DNA from: Bradyrhizobium sp. Gha
GTDB lineage: Bacteria; Pseudomonadota; Alphaproteobacteria; Rhizobiales; Xanthobacteraceae
Assembly: GCF_900113735.1 (NCBI RefSeq)
Contig: NZ_FOQM01000052.1
Coordinates: 1 to 46,893 of the forward strand
DNA: 46,893 nucleotides
Reading direction: 5' to 3'
Under the pieces are notes generated by a model. That model ran no database searches. It was not told where the DNA came from and worked only from the letters and a program-made list of their open reading frames with translations. Position numbers and translations under genes: made by a program. This document shows, one piece after another, positions 9,231-18,155 of this stretch. The stretch's first letter is position 1, and each line of letters begins with the position of its first letter.

Positions 9231-9910
9231 CAGAACGATTTGACTCGCCAGGTGAAGGCAGCAATGCCGAGGCCTCGACGAAGGCGATCGTCTTTGTCGT
9301 TGAGGATGACATCTCCGTGCGCCGCTCGCTTACGAACCTTTTTAAACAGGTGGGGTTGGAGGTCATTGCGTTCGGATCGGCTCGGGAGATGCTGCAGAGC
9401 CAAATTCCGGACGTCACCAGCTGTCTAGTTCTTGATGTTCGACTGCCAGGCCTGAGCGGCCTTGACTACCAGACCGAGCTCGCCAGGTTGAACATACACA
9501 TCCCGATCATTTTCATTACAGGCCATGGCGATATTCCCATGACGGTCAGGGCCATGAAGGGAGGTGCCGTCGATTTTCTCAGCAAGCCATTCCGCGATCA
9601 GGAGCTGCTTGATGCCGTGGTTGCGGCGACTGAACGCGATCGCAAGAGACGGGAAGCTCAGCGAACCGTCGCGAACCTGCAGTCGCTATTTGAAACCCTA
9701 AGCCCGCGAGAGCAGGCAGTGATGAGACTTGTCGCAGCCGGCCTGATGAACAAACAGATAGCCGCCGAACTCGGGCTCGCGGAGATTACCGTCAAAATCT
9801 ACCGCGGACACGTAATGAAAAAAATGCGTGCCCGCTCGCTGGCCGACTTGATCAGGATGAGCGAGACGCTGGGACTTAGCGCCAGTCGTCCTGAACAAAC
9901 CCAAGTATGA
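9227..9910 (+). CDS. nodW: NodW-type response regulator
   Basis: DNA-binding response regulator of the FixJ/LuxR type, partner of NodV. Its 227 residues equal the known NodW length. The receiver carries the acidic pair ED (26-27), the phospho-acceptor Asp70 in VLDVRLPGLSG, the switch Thr in FITGHGD and the conserved Lys in LSKPF. The C-terminal helix-turn-helix begins at LSPREQAVMRLVAAGLMNKQ and runs to about residue 215. It starts inside the last codons of nodV. By family it promotes transcription of nod genes in parallel with NodD1 when phosphorylated. Downstream sits a lone receiver protein after a hairpin. Confidence 0.88.
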   Translation: MTERFDSPGEGSNAEASTKAIVFVVEDDISVRRSLTNLFKQVGLEVIAFGSAREMLQSQIPDVTSCLVLDVRLPGLSGLDYQTELARLNIHIPIIFITGHGDIPMTVRAMKGGAVDFLSKPFRDQELLDAVVAATERDRKRREAQRTVANLQSLFETLSPREQAVMRLVAAGLMNKQIAAELGLAEITVKIYRGHVMKKMRARSLADLIRMSETLGLSASRPEQTQV

Positions 9911-9930
9911 TTTTACAAGTCTATCACTTA

Positions 9931-9964
9931 AGCCCACTTTTCGCCGAAAGTGGCTAGCGTTTTG
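9931..9964 (+). terminator. Hairpin after nodW, possible attenuating terminator
   Basis: A stem made from AGCCCACTTT and AAAGTGGCT (one bulged C) is followed by AGCGTTTT. The T-run is short, so partial read-through into the next gene is possible. Confidence 0.45.
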
Positions 9965-9996
9965 ACAGCCGCTGTACTGCATTGGGAGGGCTCATC

Positions 9997-10383
9997 TTGT
10001 CCACGCCTTTCATTTCTGTCGTCGACGACGACGCCTCGGTCCGAGCGGCGACAGAAAACCTTTTGAAGTCGCGTGGCTACGACGTGCAAATTTTTTCGTC
10101 CGCCGAGGCACTCTTGCTGTCGCCGCAGTTGGCCGAGACATCCTGTGTCATTACCGATGTGCAGATGTCGGTGATGAGCGGGCTGGATCTTTTGGCAGAG
10201 GTGCGGACGCGTGGTTACGACGCACCGTTCATCTTCATTACAGCTTTCCCCGACGAGCGCGTGCGCGCCTCAGCTATGGACGCGGGAGCGATGGGATTTC
10301 TCGCCAAACCGCTTGGCGGAAAAGAGCTACTGAAGTGTCTCGACAACGCACTGAAGGCATATGGCGCTCGAGGCACCATCTGA
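9997..10383 (+). CDS. Single-domain response regulator (receiver only)
   Basis: A 128-residue stand-alone receiver. It shows the acidic cluster VVDDDASVR near the start, the acceptor Asp in ITDVQMSVMSGLD, the Thr in FITAFPDE and the Lys in FLAKPLGGKELL, so all phosphotransfer residues are present, but there is no output domain. The TTG at 9997 is preferred because a GGGAGG ribosome site lies just before it; an earlier TTG at 9982 would overlap that site. It follows nodW in the same direction by about 90 bases. Possible roles are a phosphate sink or extra partner for NodV; this is inference from position. It resembles FixJ-type receivers more than CheY. Confidence 0.75.
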   Translation: MSTPFISVVDDDASVRAATENLLKSRGYDVQIFSSAEALLLSPQLAETSCVITDVQMSVMSGLDLLAEVRTRGYDAPFIFITAFPDERVRASAMDAGAMGFLAKPLGGKELLKCLDNALKAYGARGTI

Positions 10384-11145
10384 TTCCAACCCGCGGCTTG
10401 AGTTCATGTCTGACTAAAACACGCCGGAACGAAGATCCCCACCAAGTATTGGTTCGCAGTCGGAGCCGCAACTTGCTCGAAGTTATGCCGACTGACAGCA
10501 AGTTCTTGACCACGAGAACGCGGGGTGCGTGTCGACCTAGCTCATTGCAGATGACGTTCACGTACGCTGACAACGCGCCTAAGCACCTCTTAAATTCATC
10601 TGGAGCGAGGCCATAATTGCAGAGCATAGTTGCCCAAGAGCGCTCGGCGGCAGGAGCTTGGTTGTGCTTAGCCTCACTTCCGCAACGGCAGTAATGGCTC
10701 CGCCAGCACGTGGTCACCGCTTTTCTGGCAAGCGGCTCGACACGACGATTATGCTTACGATATCGTTAGGCCCGTAGACAAGTGGCGGGACCTGTCGACC
10801 GCGCCGCCGCTTCGCCTGGATTTTTTTCCCAAGGCCAGGATCAGACGCAGGCCTTCGCTACTCCGTAGGCTCAAGGCCCTTCTGATCCAAGCCGTTCAGC
10901 TTCTTCGCGCGACACATCCCGGCCCCTCCTCAGCCGGGTAGTCGCAACACGTCCGCGCCGCGGCGAGGATCGCGAGCAATTGGCTTGTGCAACAGGCCCC
11001 TACTTTCTGAGGCGCATCAAGTCAGCAACTTCTAGGCCCAGGAGGACCGTGGAGACGCAGCTTGAGCCAAAGGAACTCTCAACTTTGAGTCGACGAGGAG
11101 CGCGGCGCAACCTGCATCGCTTCCTCTAGCGTACGTGTTTCATCC
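10384..11145. other. Stretch without recognised genes
   Basis: About 760 bases. Minus-strand frames near 10274-10717 and around 10750-10920 show protein-like snippets but no recognisable family. They may be debris of a mobile element. Confidence 0.4.
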
Positions 11146-11973
11146 TCACATGAAATCATCCTCATAATCGTATGCAGCGGGGCTGCCTGGGATTTCGGCA
11201 TGACTAACATCACTGTCGTCAGCTTTAGAAAGATACTGCGCAGAAGTGCCTTTTCGTTGCCATTCGCCGGCGCTATTCCTTACCCACTTGTCTGACCTCT
11301 CTGGGTCGAGAACCATGTTGTCAGCGTCAACTTCGACGAACCCCATCTTTGCCGCACGGGCTCTTGCTTCCGGATTGACGGGACGCAAATTGAGCAGCGG
11401 ATGTTTGCCGTCCATTCGAAGCTGGTGCTCGAGAAGGATATCGCCAGCGTTCTCGACGAGCGGATGAACGACTTGAAGATCCACAGTGGAGGTTGTTCCC
11501 TGCCGTCCAGGAAATAGGTTCTCCCACTTTTTGACGTCGAACGCGGTCATGCTGTCACCGCCTTCCATTCTTAGAAGTCCGACACTCTTGTTGCCCAATT
11601 GGTAGCTGAAGTATCGCGCGTTCTCGGAATCTCGAGTTGTCCCGTAGTCTTGGGCAACTTCTGCAGTTCGCCTCGCTTTGGCGGAGACGAAGTCGGAGTA
11701 CTCAAGGGGGTTGTCAGCGATATACTGAATTTCGTCCCCATGATAGGCCTGCGCGGCTACTCGAAATGAGTGACGATCCTTGAACTCTATGATAGGAGGC
11801 GTTGATACGAGCGAATATTGCCGTGTCGACGAAGATGAACTGCCACTCGAGTTCGATCCGGCCAAGTGCATATTGGCGAACGCTTCGGAAAACTTGTTTC
11901 TGTCCGCATGCTCATCAGTTTCAGAAAAGTGAGAGGATTGGAAGTAAGGCGAGCCATTTATCCGATTATACAT
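11146..11973 (-). CDS. nopP: Type III secreted effector NopP
   Basis: Nodulation outer protein delivered into legume root cells by the rhizobial type III system and known as a phosphorylated determinant of host range. The 275-residue product starts MYNRINGSPYFQSSHFSETD and has a serine-rich stretch near 40-50 (secretion-signal type region). It then carries the conserved middle YHGDEIQYIADNPLEYSDF and ARRTAEVAQDYGT, the late segment NAGDILLEHQLRMDGKHP, and an acidic end YDYEDDFM. The ATG at 11973 is chosen over the longer frame (to 12150) because the N-terminus then matches NopP and a GGGAG ribosome site precedes it. A tts box lies about 80-95 bases upstream, so TtsI control is expected. Recognition is from remembered family sequence. 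Confidence 0.85.
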   Translation of the reverse strand: MYNRINGSPYFQSSHFSETDEHADRNKFSEAFANMHLAGSNSSGSSSSSTRQYSLVSTPPIIEFKDRHSFRVAAQAYHGDEIQYIADNPLEYSDFVSAKARRTAEVAQDYGTTRDSENARYFSYQLGNKSVGLLRMEGGDSMTAFDVKKWENLFPGRQGTTSTVDLQVVHPLVENAGDILLEHQLRMDGKHPLLNLRPVNPEARARAAKMGFVEVDADNMVLDPERSDKWVRNSAGEWQRKGTSAQYLSKADDSDVSHAEIPGSPAAYDYEDDFM

Positions 11974-12043
11974 GGTGATTGGTACTCCCGTCGGACATAC
12001 ATTTCCGCATCTAGTTAGGCTTTGGGCCCAGCGGCTCTGATAG

Positions 12044-12070
12044 GGAGGCTGGCTTACCAAAACCTGACGT
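12044..12070 (-). promoter_or_regulatory. tts box (TtsI-binding promoter element) of nopP
   Basis: Minus-strand core GTCAGGTTTTGGTAAGCC (12051-12068) fits the rhizobial tts consensus GTCAG-N-TT-N-TCG-N-AAGCT with few mismatches. It points at nopP. A near-identical core occurs at 25,570-25,587, which strengthens both. Confidence 0.7.
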
Positions 12071-12150
12071 GGTCCTGTGTTGGCCAACGTCACGCTATCA
12101 TACGTGGCGCTTGCTTCCAGCGGCGCCGCCGCAAGCCTCTGCATTGCCAT

Positions 12151-12909
12151 TCATCAGGGCCAGATGAGCGGCTGCGGCCTAATTCGAAGGCTATCTTCTT
12201 CCACTTGCAACAAGTCGGTCGACGATTCAGCTGCCTGTAAATGCAATCGTTCTATTCTGGAGGAGGCCGCGCCGGCTCGTGTGTGCGGCTTTCTTGGCTT
12301 TCAGCGGAGGCTCGCCGAGCTCTTCCATGGACTTTCCAATCTCCACAGCTTCAGCGCCGACACCGACTGCGCCAGAAACAGAATGTAAGTTCAACTCCTG
12401 AAAGCGAATCCCGGCGAGATCGCTGTCGGCGCTCAATTATCAAACCCGTTTATCCGTCGCGATAGCGGCTCCCAGTTATGAGCAGCAGCGGCTACCCATG
12501 TCCGATGGTAGACTTGCGACCATATTTGAAACGAGGTCACTTGCATAAAGCCAGACGGCGGGGCGTTAGATGTCGGACCAACCAAGCAATTGCTTGCGGA
12601 CGGCACGCGCAGCCAAAGCCGCACCCGACTCGGCTCATAATGTTTTTGATTCAACTAGACCTCAGCACTTCGGATATATGTCGAGCGCGTGAGCGACGAA
12701 ATAGTGCCCGCGTCTAACGTGATACTTGATCCTGTCAGATCCCTGCGGGCTGAAAGTCAACATCGGTCATGTGGGCGGCCACACGGCAGGTACGAGGAAT
12801 TTCGGCTTGGAAACTGGTTCCCATTCCATGCCTCACGAACCGAGGCAAGCAAACGCAAGCTGAACGGGTCACCGCCGAGACTTCATTGCCTGACAAAACC
12901 GCGGCAGCC
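12151..12909. other. Stretch without recognised genes
   Basis: About 760 bases between the nopP promoter and nodM; only short frames without family similarity were seen. Confidence 0.45.
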
Positions 12910-14736
12910 TCACTCCACGGTTACTGATTTCGCAAGATTGCGCGGCTGATCGACGTCCGCGCCCCTTGCAACGGCGGTATGATAAGCCAAGAGCTGGACC
13001 GCAATCGCGTAGACCATAGGCGTAAAGCTCCCGACCATTGTCGGCAGCACGATGGTCACGAACGTGTCCACCGTCGCTTCAGCAGCCCCCTTCGCATCCG
13101 TGATCAGGACTATCTTGCCTCCACGCGCGGCTACTTCCTGCATGTTCGAGACGGTCTTGTCGAAGACGCGGTCGTAAGGCGCGATCACGACTACAGGAAT
13201 AGCCTCATCGATCAGCGCGATCGGTCCGTGCTTGAGCTCCCCGGCGGCATACCCTTCCGAGTGGATATAGGAAATTTCCTTCAGTTTAAGCGCGCCCTCA
13301 AACGCCAGAGGGGCCGATGTGCCACGACCGAGATAGATTGCGCTCCTCGCGCCGGCCATATGATGCGCGAGCTTCTCAATCTGCGGCTCGACCAACAGGG
13401 CCCCAGCAATCAAACGCGGCACTTCAATGAGCTCTCCGACGAGGTTTGATTCATCGACTTCAGACAGCTTGCCTCGCTCTTTACCCGCTTTGACGGCAAG
13501 CACCGCCAATACCATCAGCTGGCAGACGAATGCCTTGGTGGACGCGACGCCGATTTCTGGTCCTGCCAACGTCGGCAGAACGGATTCGCTCTCGCGTGCA
13601 ATCGTCGACGTCGCGACATTAACTACAGATATTGTGTGTAGGCCCTGTTCCTTGGCGTATCGCAACGCAGCGAGTGTGTCGGCGGTCTCGCCCGACTGCG
13701 AGATGACGATCGCGAGATCGCCCCGGCGCAGAGGCGCTTCCCGGTAGCGGAACTCGGACGCGACATCGATCTCGACAGCCAAACGCCCCAGCCGCTCCAA
13801 CCAATATTTGGCGATGTGGCCGGCGTAACTTGCCGTACCGCACGCAATAATTGAAATTCGTTGAATGGAATTGAAGTCGAACGGCAATGTCAGCGGCATA
13901 GCAACGCGCGTGGCTGCTATGTTTAGATAGTGGTTCAATGTCTTGCCGGCTACCGCCGGCTGCTCGTGAATCTCCTTGGCCATGAAGTCGCGATAATTCG
14001 CCTTGTCCGCAAGGAGAGACGATACAACAGATTTCGATGTTTCGCGCTGGACGACAAAGCCGCCTGAGCCGTAGATCACGCACCTCGCGCGCGTAAGTAC
14101 GGCACAGTCACCGTCTTCAAGATAGGTAATGGTGTCGGTCAAAGGCGCAAGCGCGATCGCGTCCGATCCTAGATAGACTTCGCCGTTTCCATGTCCAATC
14201 GCAAGGGGCGAGCCTTTGCACGCACCGATCAAAAGATCGTCGTGCCCTCTGAAAAGGAATGCCAACGCGAAAGCACCGCGCAGCCGCAGCAGCGACGCCT
14301 GTACAGCATCTTGCGGTGAGTAGCCATTCTTTAGATAAGAATCAACCAGGTGCGGCACCACCTCGGTGTCCGTCTGTGAATCAAAGTCGGCTCCACTCCG
14401 CTCCAACTCGGCTCGCAGTTCTCGGAAATTCTCGATGATGCCGTTGTGGACAACCGCGACATTTTCGGTCGCATGTGGGTGAGCGTTGTTCTCCGTCGGC
14501 TTTCCATGAGTTGCCCAGCGGGTGTGACCAATGCCGCTTTGACCGGCTGGGGGACAATGGCTGAGCCGCTCTTCAAGGTTTCTCAGCTTACCTTGAGCGC
14601 GGCGGGTCTCAATGCGCAGAGCTTCGAGAGTCGCGATACCCGCTGAGTCGTACCCGCGATATTCCAGTCGCTTGAGAGAGACGACCAATTTCTCGACGAC
14701 CGGACCCTGCCCTAAAATACCGACAATTCCACACAT
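12910..14736 (-). CDS. nodM: Glucosamine-6-phosphate synthase, symbiotic copy
   Basis: Converts fructose-6-phosphate and glutamine to glucosamine-6-phosphate, the precursor of the Nod-factor chitin backbone. The 608-residue protein is full length. Catalytic Cys2 follows the start Met (MCGIVGILGQ), the glutaminase domain shows YRGYDSAGIA, GHTRWATHGKPTENNAHPH and the HNGIIEN motif, and two SIS sugar-isomerase domains follow with ACGTASYAGHIAKYW and SQSGETADTL. The C-terminus ends NLAKSVTVE as in GlmS. On a symbiosis island beside noeL-nolK it is best called nodM, the second GlmS copy; the sequence alone cannot separate nodM from glmS. It is divergent from noeL. No clear nod box was seen in front of it. 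Confidence 0.88.
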   Translation of the reverse strand: MCGIVGILGQGPVVEKLVVSLKRLEYRGYDSAGIATLEALRIETRRAQGKLRNLEERLSHCPPAGQSGIGHTRWATHGKPTENNAHPHATENVAVVHNGIIENFRELRAELERSGADFDSQTDTEVVPHLVDSYLKNGYSPQDAVQASLLRLRGAFALAFLFRGHDDLLIGACKGSPLAIGHGNGEVYLGSDAIALAPLTDTITYLEDGDCAVLTRARCVIYGSGGFVVQRETSKSVVSSLLADKANYRDFMAKEIHEQPAVAGKTLNHYLNIAATRVAMPLTLPFDFNSIQRISIIACGTASYAGHIAKYWLERLGRLAVEIDVASEFRYREAPLRRGDLAIVISQSGETADTLAALRYAKEQGLHTISVVNVATSTIARESESVLPTLAGPEIGVASTKAFVCQLMVLAVLAVKAGKERGKLSEVDESNLVGELIEVPRLIAGALLVEPQIEKLAHHMAGARSAIYLGRGTSAPLAFEGALKLKEISYIHSEGYAAGELKHGPIALIDEAIPVVVIAPYDRVFDKTVSNMQEVAARGGKIVLITDAKGAAEATVDTFVTIVLPTMVGSFTPMVYAIAVQLLAYHTAVARGADVDQPRNLAKSVTVE

Positions 14737-15644
14737 ATCAATCCACGCAGTTTCAATTTAACGACTCGAACGTCCGCGCTACGCTCGTCGGTAACTGGTT
14801 TCGAACTTCCACATTTTCCGCGGACGTCCTCATCACAGCCGCATTCGCAGGCGTGGTTGAGTCTATTTCAGCAATCATAGCTCCGGACCGGCCAACTTCG
14901 GCATCTCGCTAGCCGACCGAAAAAATACCTGCGCCGGGAGGCAAAACGCGCCGCCTCGACGAGAGGCAAAACGTGCAGGTGCTCCTGCACGGCGACATCC
15001 AGCTCCGCACGAGCAGCTTCTTGCTCGGTAGCACCAGATCGAAACGCCGACCACCCGTCGGAACAACCTGTCTTGTTTTGATTCACCCTCACTCACGATC
15101 TCCTTCGCGGTGCGCAGCAAAACTTTCCAAACGACGTGAGCCACGATAATGTCCCGCCTGGCGTAATTGATATGGCGACAGCTCAGTCGTTGAGGCCCAA
15201 GGCCTCTTGCGTTGGGTCAAAGTTATAGGATCAGCGTCCGAGCTCTATTGTACTAACGTAAGCTTTCGATATCGAAATGTTCGAAGGTGTATACCAACGT
15301 TTACCCATCTCCTCCGTTGCCTTGCGCGCTGTCCATTGCCTGCTGCACGATCTCGCGATTAGCGCAGGCGCTGTTCATAGGTAGGAAGCCGTCGGTCGAG
15401 ACTGAGTCTTCTATTCGAAAGCCTCAGCTCGCGGCTCCGGCAAGCGCCCGTGAATGCACACACGCACGGGGGCAGAGAAGGCTCGCAGTTGGATCGCCTC
15501 TCTCTCATGAGAAATCGTTAGGCGAACGGGACGACCTAACGGCGCTTGCAAGTCATCTCGCATGCTCAGGATCATCGTTGTTGCGAGTTCGATTGACTTC
15601 CGCGTCCGCGATCATTCGCATAAGCAATTCGACGAATAAATGAA
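14737..15644. other. Divergent intergenic region between nodM and noeL
   Basis: About 900 bases. It holds a 14-base perfect palindrome TTTCGATATCGAAA (15264-15277) and only short, unconvincing frames on both strands. Confidence 0.45.
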
Positions 15645-15680
15645 TGTATACGATGTGGATTTCTGCTTGATGTGTATGAC
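15645..15680 (+). promoter_or_regulatory. Weak nod-box-like sequence before noeL
   Basis: Contains ACGATGTGGAT, then TTGATGTGT, resembling the TGTGGATG...GATC core of NodD-bound nod boxes but lacking the ATCNAAACAATC right half in good form. It lies about 120 bases before the noeL start. Low certainty. Confidence 0.25.
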
Positions 15681-15800
15681 TAGGGACCGCGCTCTATCTA
15701 TTGAGGGGAGAGCGCACGTGCGGATCTAGATCTTCCAGGAGGGATTCGCGATGGTTTTGCATCAGAGCGAGGCTCTTTCCCCGTGAAACTAAGGGAGACC

Positions 15801-16886
15801 ATGGCGGCTCACAGTTCAAAGCGGCGCGTTGCGTTAGTCACAGGCGTTACGGGGCAGGATGGCGCATATCTCGCCCAGTATTTGCTCGGTCTCGGCTACA
15901 CGGTGCATGGGGTCAAGCGCCGGTCGTCCACCTTCAACACGGCGCGCGTCGATCATCTCTACAAGGATCCGCATGCCGGCGATGTGCCGTTCCTGATGCA
16001 CTATGGGGACATGACGGATTCGTCCAACCTGATCCGGCTAGTGCAGCAGATACGGCCGACCGAGATCTACAACCTTGCTGCTCAGAGCCACGTTCAGGTC
16101 AGTTTCGAGAGCCCGGAATACACGGCCAATGCCGATGCGGTGGGTGTTTTGCGCCTGTTGGAAGCCATTCGCATCCTCGGCATGGAGAAGGAAACGCGCT
16201 TCTACCAAGCGTCGACTTCGGAGCTTTACGGCCTCGTGCAAGAGGTGCCACAGAAGGAGAACACGCCATTCTATCCGCGCTCGCCATATGGCGTCGCCAA
16301 GCTCTATGGCTATTGGATCACGGTAAACTACCGTGAGGCCTATGGTTTGTTCGCGAGCAACGGCATCCTGTTCAACCACGAGAGTCCTATTCGAGGCGAG
16401 ACGTTCGTGACACGCAAGATCACCCGGGGCGTCGCCCGCATCGAGGTCGGCCTCGAGAACAAGCTCTATCTCGGAAATCTCGATGCCAAGCGAGACTGGG
16501 GTCATGCCCGCGACTATGTCGAGGGCATGCATAGGATCCTACAGGTCGATGAGCCCGGTGACTTCGTACTCGCGACTGGCCAGACGCGGTCGGTCCGCGA
16601 GTTTGTCGAGCTGGCGTTTGCCGAGGTCGGTCGCAGCATCGAATGGCGAGGCAAGGGGATCGAGGAGGTCGGCGTCGAAAAGGTCTCTGGCAAGACCCTG
16701 GTGCAGCTCGATCCGACCTATTTCCGTCCGACCGAAGTCGATCTCCTGATCGGCGACCCCAGCAAGGCGCGCGCGAAACTCGGCTGGGCACCGAAGACGC
16801 CGTTCTCGCAATTGGTGAAAGAAATGGTCGCCAGCGATCTCATACAAGCCAGGAAGGACGCAGCAAATGGCGAGCGTGGCGTTTGA
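15801..16886 (+). CDS. noeL: GDP-mannose 4,6-dehydratase
   Basis: First step from GDP-mannose to GDP-L-fucose, the donor for fucosylating Nod factors (the transferase NodZ is not in the window). The 361-residue protein is an extended short-chain dehydrogenase with the NAD(P) motif TGVTGQDGAYLAQ near residue 13, STFNTARVDHLY, the Ser/Thr-Glu pair in ASTSELYG, and the Tyr-Lys pair in SPYGVAKLYGYW. RDWGHARDYVEGMH is a family signature further on. The ATG at 15801 follows AAGGGAGACC; a GTG at 15783 is in frame but lacks a ribosome site. The last 20 bases overlap nolK, showing an operon. Being on the island, it is named noeL rather than gmd. Confidence 0.92.
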   Translation: MAAHSSKRRVALVTGVTGQDGAYLAQYLLGLGYTVHGVKRRSSTFNTARVDHLYKDPHAGDVPFLMHYGDMTDSSNLIRLVQQIRPTEIYNLAAQSHVQVSFESPEYTANADAVGVLRLLEAIRILGMEKETRFYQASTSELYGLVQEVPQKENTPFYPRSPYGVAKLYGYWITVNYREAYGLFASNGILFNHESPIRGETFVTRKITRGVARIEVGLENKLYLGNLDAKRDWGHARDYVEGMHRILQVDEPGDFVLATGQTRSVREFVELAFAEVGRSIEWRGKGIEEVGVEKVSGKTLVQLDPTYFRPTEVDLLIGDPSKARAKLGWAPKTPFSQLVKEMVASDLIQARKDAANGERGV

Positions 16887-17862
16887 GCTGAAAGGCAAGA
16901 CGGTGTTCGTGGCCGGCCATCGCGGCATGGTCGGCGCGGCGCTGATGCGCCGACTGGTGCGCGAGCAGGTCGCTTTCTTAACGCCGTCACGCAGCCAGTT
17001 TGATCTGCGCGATCAATCCGCAGTGAATGCCTGGTTCGCCGCGAAACGGCCGCAGGTCGTCTTCTTGGCGGCCGCCAAGGTCGGCGGCATCGTCGCCAAC
17101 AATACCCTGCGCGCCGACTTCCTCCGCGACAATCTGGCAATAGCGAGCAACGTAATCCAGGCGGCTCATGCCAACAGATGCGAGAAACTGATGTTCTTCG
17201 GCTCCTCGTGCATCTATCCTCGCCTGGCGCCGCAGCCGCTGCGAGAGAATTCCCTGTTGACTGGCTCCTTGGAGCCGACCAACGAACCCTATGCTATCGC
17301 CAAGATCGCTGGCATCAAGATGGCCGAGGCCTATCGCATCCAGTATGGCGCCGATTTCATCAGCGTGATGCCAACCAACCTCTACGGCCCCGGAGACAAT
17401 TATCACCCTGAATACAGTCACGTTCTTGCTGGCCTGATCCGTCGGTTCCACGAGGCCAAAATATCGGGCGCCAGCGATGTCGTGGTGTGGGGTACCGGCA
17501 CGCCGCGCCGCGAATTTCTTTACGTCGACGATCTCGCCGACGCCTGCATCCATTTGATAAAGACCTATTCCTCCCCGGAACCGGTCAATATCGGCACCGG
17601 CGAGGACATCAGCATTGCCGAGTTGGCACTTATGGTTGCCGCCGCCATCGACTTTCGCGGTGAGATCAACTTCGACACTTCGCGCCCCGACGGAACGCCG
17701 CGCAAGCTGCTCGACGTCGGTCGGCTGTCGGAGCTCGGCTGGCGTGCCACCACCTCGCTCAAGAACGGCATTCAGCTGGCATACCGGGCTTTTCGCGCTG
17801 AGAGCGATAGACGGCGTCAGAGTGATCTTCTTGATCTTGGTAAAAGCAGTCTGCGTCCCTAA
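16867..17862 (+). CDS. nolK: GDP-L-fucose synthase
   Basis: Second step of GDP-fucose synthesis: epimerises and reduces GDP-4-keto-6-deoxymannose. The 331-residue protein is slightly longer than typical family members at its C-terminus. It has GHRGMVGAALMRRL as nucleotide-binding loop, GSSCIYPR, and the Tyr-Lys pair in NEPYAIAKIAGIKM. NLYGPGDNYHPEYSHV and WGTGTPRREFLYVDDLADA follow as conserved segments. It overlaps noeL by 20 bases, so the two are co-translated. Together with nodM on the other strand it supplies sugar nucleotides for Nod-factor assembly and decoration. Confidence 0.92.
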   Translation: MASVAFELKGKTVFVAGHRGMVGAALMRRLVREQVAFLTPSRSQFDLRDQSAVNAWFAAKRPQVVFLAAAKVGGIVANNTLRADFLRDNLAIASNVIQAAHANRCEKLMFFGSSCIYPRLAPQPLRENSLLTGSLEPTNEPYAIAKIAGIKMAEAYRIQYGADFISVMPTNLYGPGDNYHPEYSHVLAGLIRRFHEAKISGASDVVVWGTGTPRREFLYVDDLADACIHLIKTYSSPEPVNIGTGEDISIAELALMVAAAIDFRGEINFDTSRPDGTPRKLLDVGRLSELGWRATTSLKNGIQLAYRAFRAESDRRRQSDLLDLGKSSLRP

Positions 17863-18155
17863 TAAATCATAACAAGGAACGAGCCGGCAGAGCCCTCCGT
17901 GGATTGGTCGTCCACATTTCTAACAAGAGAGTACTGACTCTTTTTGGCTACCGAGATATCGAGCTTACGCGTTCGCCGGCCGTAAGCATCCGGCGCAGCT
18001 TCAACTTAGCGGACGACAGCGGATCATCGACGTGCTGCGCCGAACAAATGAGACATCCAACTTTGCACCACACCAACGACGCGAAGATCTCGACGCGCAT
18101 GGAAGCGTGAAGTGATCCTAGTGCGCCACACAGAGCACACCTGATGGTATGACGG

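Noticed and set aside
11218..11236. tts-box-like GTCAGCTTTAGAAAG on the plus strand
   Set aside because: It lies inside the nopP coding region, lacks the AAGCY right half at the right spacing, and faces no gene.
15287..15643. 118-codon plus-strand frame before noeL as a type III effector
   Set aside because: No ribosome site, random-looking composition and no convincing tts box in front of it.
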